A stretch of 64,000 bases of DNA from Neisseriaceae bacterium (GTDB taxonomy: Bacteria > Pseudomonadota > Gammaproteobacteria > Burkholderiales > Neisseriaceae). The translations under genes were made by a program, and so were the position numbers. How positions within the stretch are numbered: the stretch's first letter is position 1; each line of letters starts with the position of its first letter. Positions 58,501 to 64,000 of the stretch are shown here, one piece after another. Below the pieces are notes generated by a model. The model worked only from the letters and a program-made list of their open reading frames with translations. It was not told where the DNA came from and made no database searches. Where the stretch lies: positions 372,001-436,000 of the forward strand of contig CP046107.1 in the NCBI GenBank assembly GCA_016864895.1. The letters are read 5' to 3'.

Positions 58501-59667
58501 ATGCCAACAGAACAACTCACTCGAAATATTCATATCATCACCCAAGATCATCTAAACCAACGGGCATTTGCTGGTTGTGATATTTTAATTGCTTACCAAG
58601 GCAAAATTTTATATCATCAATCGCATGGTTGGGCTCAACTTTATAATGAAGAAGGTAGATTAGCCAACCCTCGACCATTAGACAAACTAAATAATTTGTT
58701 CGATATTGCTTCTATGACTAAGGTTATAGCAACCACTCAGGCCATGATGCTATTGCTCGATCAAAAATTATACCGGTTACAAGACTCAATTTATCGCTAT
58801 CTACCAGAACTTAACAAAATAGGTCGAGATATTAATATTCGTCAATTACTCACCCACTCTTCTGGTCTTCCTGCTTGGAAACCTATCTATTACCATGCTA
58901 AAAAAAAATCTGATATCTTGCAATTTATTAATGAGTTACCTTTAATCTATCCTCGAGATACCAAATCAATATATAGTGATTTCTCCTTTATTTTACTAGG
59001 TTATATTATTGAAAACATTACCTATACTCCACTGCACGAATTTATCGAAAAATATATTTTCCAAGCTTTAGATATGCAGTTTACTTTATATCTTCCATTA
59101 AGATATTATTCTCCAAATCAAATAGTTGCTACTTCACATGGTAATCCTTATGAGATGAAAATAATTCGAGACAACCAATTGAATTTTTTGTGTACAAAAA
59201 AATTCAATGATTTTTTAGCTTGGCGTAAAAAAACTTTGATAGGTCAAGTCAATGATGGGAATGCTTTTTATGCCATGCAAGGAGTATCAGGCCATGCAGG
59301 TGTTTTTTCTACTGCTCGAGATCTATTTTTGTTAGGAGAATTAATTATTAATCAAGGAAGCTATCAAAATACAACTTTATATCAAGAAAATATTGCCCAT
59401 CAATTCACTCAAGCGTATTTCCCACATCGCGCCTTGGGTTGGGAAGTTAATCGTCCCAGCTATATGGGAGACCTAAGCAGTCAACAAACCATTGGCCATA
59501 CGGGATTCACTGGAGCACAAGTTATATATGATCTAAAACAACATCTACAAATCATTATTCTCACTAACCGTCAAAATATGGGTGTACAAAGAGATGGGAC
59601 ATACCGCTCAACACAACCTTACAGCAAGGCTATCGCTAATTGTGTAGCACAACTGATTCATTCCTAA
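58501..59667 (+). CDS. Serine hydrolase of the class C beta-lactamase / EstB family
   Basis: A 388-residue protein with the three penicillin-binding-protein motifs in order: SMTK (Ser 71, Lys 74), Y-S-D near residue 158 in place of Y-x-N, and HTG near residue 333 in [18 protein letters not shown] is also typical. Y-S-D and HTG variants point to esterase or peptidase members rather than a true beta-lactamase. No signal peptide is seen, so it is probably cytoplasmic. Its stop codon overlaps the convergent metG stop by 3 bases. Substrate unknown. Confidence 0.85.
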   Translation: MPTEQLTRNIHIITQDHLNQRAFAGCDILIAYQGKILYHQSHGWAQLYNEEGRLANPRPLDKLNNLFDIASMTKVIATTQAMMLLLDQKLYRLQDSIYRYLPELNKIGRDINIRQLLTHSSGLPAWKPIYYHAKKKSDILQFINELPLIYPRDTKSIYSDFSFILLGYIIENITYTPLHEFIEKYIFQALDMQFTLYLPLRYYSPNQIVATSHGNPYEMKIIRDNQLNFLCTKKFNDFLAWRKKTLIGQVNDGNAFYAMQGVSGHAGVFSTARDLFLLGELIINQGSYQNTTLYQENIAHQFTQAYFPHRALGWEVNRPSYMGDLSSQQTIGHTGFTGAQVIYDLKQHLQIIILTNRQNMGVQRDGTYRSTQPYSKAIANCVAQLIHS

Positions 59668-61718
59668 CCCACAGACATACCTGGCTTAGCACCACTGTCT
59701 ACATCTAATAAAAATAGCTGATTATCTCCTGCTGCAGATAATATCATGCCTTCCGACATACCAAATTCTGCTATTTTACGTGGCTTAAAGTTCACCACTG
59801 CTATCACCATTCGACCTACTAGCTCATCCGGATCTTGATAACTAGTCGCAATACCTGAAAAGATTATTTTTTTTACACCACCACCTAAATCTAACTGGAA
59901 TTTTAATAACTTATGACTTCCTTCGACTTTTTCACAGGCTAAAACTTTAGCAACTCTCATATCAACTTTAGCAAAATCACTAAAACTACATTCTGGCTTA
60001 AAATGATTATTATGATTCGTGATCTCTGCCAAATTGATATTATTTTGCATACTCTTTTTATTGCGTTCAATAAGATGAGCTACTTGCTTAGGCTCAACAC
60101 GATAAACCATATGCTGATAAGCATTTATTCTTAAATGCTCTGATGGTTGATAAATATCACCCCAATCCAAAGAATCCAAATTCAAAAACTGCCTTACCTT
60201 TTGTGCTATTTGGGGCAAAATAGGCGCCAAATAAATAGTAAGTATCTTAAATGCATAAATTAACTCACTACATATTTGGTGTAATCGTACAGCTTGCTCT
60301 TTGATTTTCGCTAACTCCCACGGTTTGTTTTGATCTACATACGCATTCACTTGATCCGCTAATGCCATAATTTTTTTTACAACTATCGCATATTCCCTAT
60401 TTTCATAGTGTTGTGCAATCATCTCACTTTCTTGTTGTAATGCCTGAACTAATTCAGATGAGCCAACTTCTAAAATACAACCATTAAATATTCTTTGGAT
60501 AAATCCAGAAGCACGTGCAGCAATATTAATATATTTTCCCACCAAATCACTATTCACTCTCGCAATAAAATCTTGTAAGTTCAAATCAATATCTTCAATC
60601 CTACTATTTAGTTTAGTTGCAATATAATAACGCATCCATTCTGGATTTAAGCCTTCATCTAAATATGATCTCGCTGTAATAAAAGTACCTCGAGATTTAG
60701 ACATTTTTTGTCCATCCACTGTTAAAAAACCATGTGCATAAACGGCAGTCGGTTGTCGATAAGTAGAGTATTTTAATACTGCAGGCCAAAATAAAGCATG
60801 AAAGTATAAAATATCCTTACCAATAAAATGGTACAACTCTGTTGTACTATCCACCTTGAAGTACTCATCAAAATCTATACTAATTCGTTCGCATAGATTC
60901 AAGAATGAAGCCATATAACCAATGGGAGCGTCTAGCCAAACATAAAAATATTTTCCTGGGGCATTGGGGATTTCAAAACCAAAATAAGGTGCATCACGTG
61001 TAATATCCCAATCTTGTAAGTCCCCATCTGACCATTCTTTTATTTTATTTAAAGCTTGTTTTTGCAAATGTGCTCTGATAGTACCATCAGCTAAGGTATC
61101 CTCTCCTTGAATCCAATCCTTTAAAAAGCCCTCACATTCACTCAACTTAAAGAAGAAATGTTCTGTCGCTTTTAAAATAGGCGCTACCCCAGATACAGTA
61201 GAATATGGATTAATCAATTCTCCCGAACTATATGTTCCACCACATACTTCACAATTATCTCCGTACTGATCCTGTGCATGACATTTGGGACACTCGCCTT
61301 TAACAAAGCGATCAGGTAAAAACATTTTTTTTTCTGGATCAAATAATTGCTTGATAGTTTTTTTTGTAATCTTGTTGTTTGCTTGTAAACAATTAAATAT
61401 TTTATTAGAAAATTGTTTATTTTCTGGTGAATGCGTGGTGTAATAGTTATCATAGTGGATTAAAAAACCAGCAAAATCCTGTTGATGTTGTGCGTTCATT
61501 TCAGCAATCAATTCTTCTGGCTTCTTACCTTGCTTTTCCGCCGCTAACATCACAGGAGTACCATGTGTATCGTCAGCACACACGTAATAACACTCATGCC
61601 CCCGCATCTTTTGAAATCGTACCCATATATCTGTCTGAATATGTTCTATCATGTGTCCCAAATGGATATCTCCATTAGCATAAGGCAAAGCACTGGTCAC
61701 CAATATTTTTCTCTTCAT
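59664..61718 (-). CDS. metG: Methionyl-tRNA synthetase
   Basis: A 684-residue class I synthetase that charges both initiator and elongator tRNA-Met. The start at 61718 ([22 protein letters not shown]) has an AGGA site and gives the usual N-terminus. The HIGH motif is HLGH, the zinc knuckle is [18 protein letters not shown] near residue 145, and KMSKS is intact near 337 ([13 protein letters not shown]). The C-terminal dimerising tRNA-binding domain is present ([23 protein letters not shown], near 586). Length is normal for the long form. Confidence 0.97.
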   Translation of the reverse strand: MKRKILVTSALPYANGDIHLGHMIEHIQTDIWVRFQKMRGHECYYVCADDTHGTPVMLAAEKQGKKPEELIAEMNAQHQQDFAGFLIHYDNYYTTHSPENKQFSNKIFNCLQANNKITKKTIKQLFDPEKKMFLPDRFVKGECPKCHAQDQYGDNCEVCGGTYSSGELINPYSTVSGVAPILKATEHFFFKLSECEGFLKDWIQGEDTLADGTIRAHLQKQALNKIKEWSDGDLQDWDITRDAPYFGFEIPNAPGKYFYVWLDAPIGYMASFLNLCERISIDFDEYFKVDSTTELYHFIGKDILYFHALFWPAVLKYSTYRQPTAVYAHGFLTVDGQKMSKSRGTFITARSYLDEGLNPEWMRYYIATKLNSRIEDIDLNLQDFIARVNSDLVGKYINIAARASGFIQRIFNGCILEVGSSELVQALQQESEMIAQHYENREYAIVVKKIMALADQVNAYVDQNKPWELAKIKEQAVRLHQICSELIYAFKILTIYLAPILPQIAQKVRQFLNLDSLDWGDIYQPSEHLRINAYQHMVYRVEPKQVAHLIERNKKSMQNNINLAEITNHNNHFKPECSFSDFAKVDMRVAKVLACEKVEGSHKLLKFQLDLGGGVKKIIFSGIATSYQDPDELVGRMVIAVVNFKPRKIAEFGMSEGMILSAAGDNQLFLLDVDSGAKPGMSVG

Positions 61719-62381
61719 TCCTACTCTTCCAATTTCTAATTTATTTTCCCACAAACAATTTATTGAAAAATCTTAAATATCACTAAAGTTTTTTTTAAAA
61801 TTTAAAAAGGATCCCTACAGTCCCTTCCCATCGTATATTATGCCACGTTAACTGTAGATTATTGAAAAATAAATAAAATATTTTTTCAAACTGTTCAACA
61901 ATGAACTAGCTCTATGGCTAAAATAATCTTTTTCAAACACCAGCTAATGATCTACGTTGTTGATCTTTACATTAGAAACTTGTATGCAAACGTATTTTAC
62001 AATGAATAGACGTACCAACCACTCTACATACCTGTGGACTTTTTAGTTTTTTGCACTACAATTTTTCGCTATACTTTTCGCTATACAAGATTAAATCTCT
62101 TATTTTATTAACACCCTAACTATTTTACAAAAACAACTTACGAATAAAGTAGCCTGATTATTACACACAACCATGCTCCAAATAACATATGGTCGGCTTA
62201 TTATTTATTTGCCACTATTGGATTCAAGACATATGGAAAGCACCATTTTAACCGGCTGATTGTATCAGATTATTAAAAATTATAAAATTTAATTCGTTAG
62301 TAGAAATCCATTATAATTATTTGCCTAATTTATATAAATAGTTTACATTCAAGAAAATTTCAATTGAATTTGAGTATTAAC
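61719..62381. other. Spacer between metG and metF
   Basis: About 660 AT-rich bases between divergent genes. No RNA gene, repeat or supported frame is seen. No clear S-box or MetJ/MetR-type repeat could be identified upstream of metF. Confidence 0.4.
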
Positions 62382-63221
62382 ATGAATTCTAATAGTAAAA
62401 AACTGAGTTTTGAATTTTTCCCTACTAAAACAAATGAAGGAAGACAAAAATTAGGTATCACAAGACAACAACTCAAGCAGTTTAAACCTGATTTCTTTTC
62501 GTGTACTTATGGCGCGGGGGGGAGCACACGAGCAGGTACTTTGCAAATTATTCAAGATATATTAATAGAACAAAATACACCCGCCACCCCCCATCTAGCC
62601 TGTATTGGTTCTAGTGCGCAGGAAGTTAAAGAATTAGTCGATCTGTATAAAAAAATGGGAATTCAACAAATTCTATGTTTGCGTGGAGATATTCCTTCAG
62701 GGATTGGTATAGTGGATGGCTTTACCTACGCAAGTGAACTTGTTTCTTTTATAAAAAACGAATATCAAGACACATTTAAGCTTATAGTAGCAGCCTATCC
62801 AGAAATTCACCCACAGGCAAGAAGTGCTGACGATGATATTCAAAATTTTATTCACAAGTGTAAAGTTGGTGCAGATTCTGCCATTACTCAATATTTTTAT
62901 AATATCGATGCTTATTTTTATTTCTTAGATGAAATTCACGCTAAAGGTATCGATATCCCCATAGTGCCGGGTATTATGCCAATTGCTAGTTTTTCCAAAC
63001 TGGCTCGTTTTTCCGATAGTTGTGGTGCAGAAATCCCACGATGGTTAAAGTTGAAGTTACAGTCCTATGCTGATGATACGGCCTCAATTAAAGCACTAGG
63101 CTTGGATTTTATCACTAATTTATGCGACCGCTTATTACAACAAGGCGCACCAGGTTTACATTTTTATACTCTTAATCAGGCAGGGTTAGTTTCCACCATC
63201 TGTGAAAGACTAGGCTATTAA
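62382..63221 (+). CDS. metF: 5,10-methylenetetrahydrofolate reductase
   Basis: A 279-residue flavoprotein making 5-methyl-THF for methionine synthesis. The start at the ATG 62382 (MNSNSKKLSFEFFPTKTNEG) gives the family N-terminus with its catalytic Glu in SFEFFP. Later motifs are FFSCTYGAGGSTRAGT, HLACIGSSAQEV, LRGDIPSG, and QYFYNIDAYFYF; the end GAPGLHFYTLNQA is diagnostic. Length is slightly shorter than the Escherichia coli enzyme (296). It stands alone. Confidence 0.96.
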   Translation: MNSNSKKLSFEFFPTKTNEGRQKLGITRQQLKQFKPDFFSCTYGAGGSTRAGTLQIIQDILIEQNTPATPHLACIGSSAQEVKELVDLYKKMGIQQILCLRGDIPSGIGIVDGFTYASELVSFIKNEYQDTFKLIVAAYPEIHPQARSADDDIQNFIHKCKVGADSAITQYFYNIDAYFYFLDEIHAKGIDIPIVPGIMPIASFSKLARFSDSCGAEIPRWLKLKLQSYADDTASIKALGLDFITNLCDRLLQQGAPGLHFYTLNQAGLVSTICERLGY

Positions 63222-63822
63222 ACATATTACAAGTATACACATAATATCGTCAGATTAACCCTTGTACAAATGGCCAAAATGGTTACCGATTATTTATCAA
63301 TTTTCTTTTTAGGTTATTTCAATTAAACGTTTTCCCATAGCTTAAATTTCAAACTATCATCAGTTTTACAGTGGCATTTTCATGCTAAAGGAACAACTAC
63401 AAAAATATTTGATTGGGCGAATTATGCTTACCATTAGTGTTTTGATTGGTATATCTTGAATATACAAATCCTGTCCGATAGTCTCTTAAATGACCATCAT
63501 TAAAAAATATCACTCAATGTTACACACAATATAAGCCAAAATAGCTCTCTTATTATATTATCTCAACACTATATTGTAGGCAATCTTCTATATGAGAAAT
63601 ACCTGTCACTATTATTCATCAATACCGTAAAACAGCAACTATATAATTTGGTTGGGAAATATCCCTATTGCTTTAAATCTATCGCTCCCCTAAATGATTT
63701 ATAAATTTATAAATATTGATATTTTATATGTATTGATATAAAGTGAACTGTCTAGAATAAGCCACTGAAAACAGTTAGTGGGTGAGCTTATATCTATTTT
63801 TCTCAATCAATTGGATGGTGTT
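63222..63822. other. Spacer between metF and ygfZ
   Basis: About 600 bases with no supported gene. A 25-codon frame at about 63383 (MLKEQLQKYLIGRIM) could be an eroded start of a gene but is too short to call. Confidence 0.4.
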
Positions 63823-64000
63823 ATGCCTACTAATCAATATTATTTGCAAAGTTTTGAAATTATTGAAGTCACTGGTGAAGATCGACAAATCTTTTTAAAA
63901 AGCCAGTTTTCAAATGATATCTCTGCGTTAGAATTCAATGAAGCGTGCTATGCTACTTATAATAACCACAGAGGAAGAGCCATAGCTAATTTTATTGTAT
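63823..64000 (+). CDS. ygfZ: YgfZ-like folate-binding protein, 3'-truncated by the window edge
   Basis: The first 59 residues are visible from the ATG at 63823, with GGATGG upstream. The pattern IIEVTGEDRQIFLKSQFSNDI and ATYNNHRGRAIANFIV matches the start of the GcvT-like YgfZ/CAF17 family (normally D-R-x-x-F-L-Q-G-Q-x-T-N-D and P-x-G-R). These proteins use tetrahydrofolate to support Fe-S cluster enzymes such as MiaB. The defining KGCYxGQ motif lies beyond the window, so the call rests on the N-terminus. Confidence 0.75.
   Translation, partial: MPTNQYYLQSFEIIEVTGEDRQIFLKSQFSNDISALEFNEACYATYNNHRGRAIANFIV

Noticed and set aside
58353..58580. 75-codon frame overlapping the serine hydrolase start
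   Set aside because: Overlaps a well-supported gene in another frame and lacks a ribosome site.

Overview
The window reads as chromosome of an AT-rich (about one third G+C by eye, not computed) betaproteobacterium, most likely a member of, or close to, the Neisseriales. The reasons are a GatCAB amidotransferase operon together with a glutaminyl-tRNA synthetase, a PutA of about 1200 residues that lacks the enterobacterial DNA-binding domain, an lptE-holA pair, and Neisseria-like 23S flanks. Long gene-poor spacers, single-copy housekeeping genes, a homopolymer frameshift and a 23S-5S rRNA unit separated from 16S suggest a host-associated lineage under genome erosion. The species is not identified.

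Layout. 1-5.4 kb: end of a GH16 glycosidase, a frameshifted 5-formyl-THF cyclo-ligase, recG, tRNA-Glu and tRNA-Arg, and rnc-era behind a structured leader. 5.4-14.7 kb: holA, lptE, gatB, gatA, gatC (minus strand), rplU-rpmA, purM, cutA, glnS. 15-37.8 kb: one co-oriented type VI secretion (T6SS) locus on the minus strand, read from hcp down to a VirB9-like gene. 38.8-47.2 kb: a pseudouridine synthase, RlpA, a Fur-box-linked pair of ABC half-transporters, two orphan membrane proteins and much non-coding DNA. 47.8-51.3 kb: terminator, 5S and 23S with their own promoter. 51.5-64 kb: a Sel1 lipoprotein, putA-putP, an EstB-like serine hydrolase, metG, metF and the start of ygfZ.

The T6SS locus is the standout. 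It encodes Hcp, TssE, TssF, TssG, ClpV, VgrG, a spike-loading set (DUF2169-pentapeptide, pentapeptide, DUF3540, PAAR-like DUF4150), TssJ, two tiny secreted proteins, TssK, an OmpA-tailed TssL and TssM. After TssM come three small soluble proteins with strong ribosome binding sites, an unlisted 45-47 residue lipoprotein, and a full-length VirB9/TrbG-type protein. VirB7-VirB9 pairs normally build the outer-membrane ring of type IV secretion systems, so finding such a pair as the tail of a T6SS operon suggests a hybrid trans-envelope complex. The sheath genes tssB/tssC and baseplate gene tssA are absent from the window, as is any recognisable toxin.

All functional calls come from reading motifs and family resemblance. 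No searches were run.
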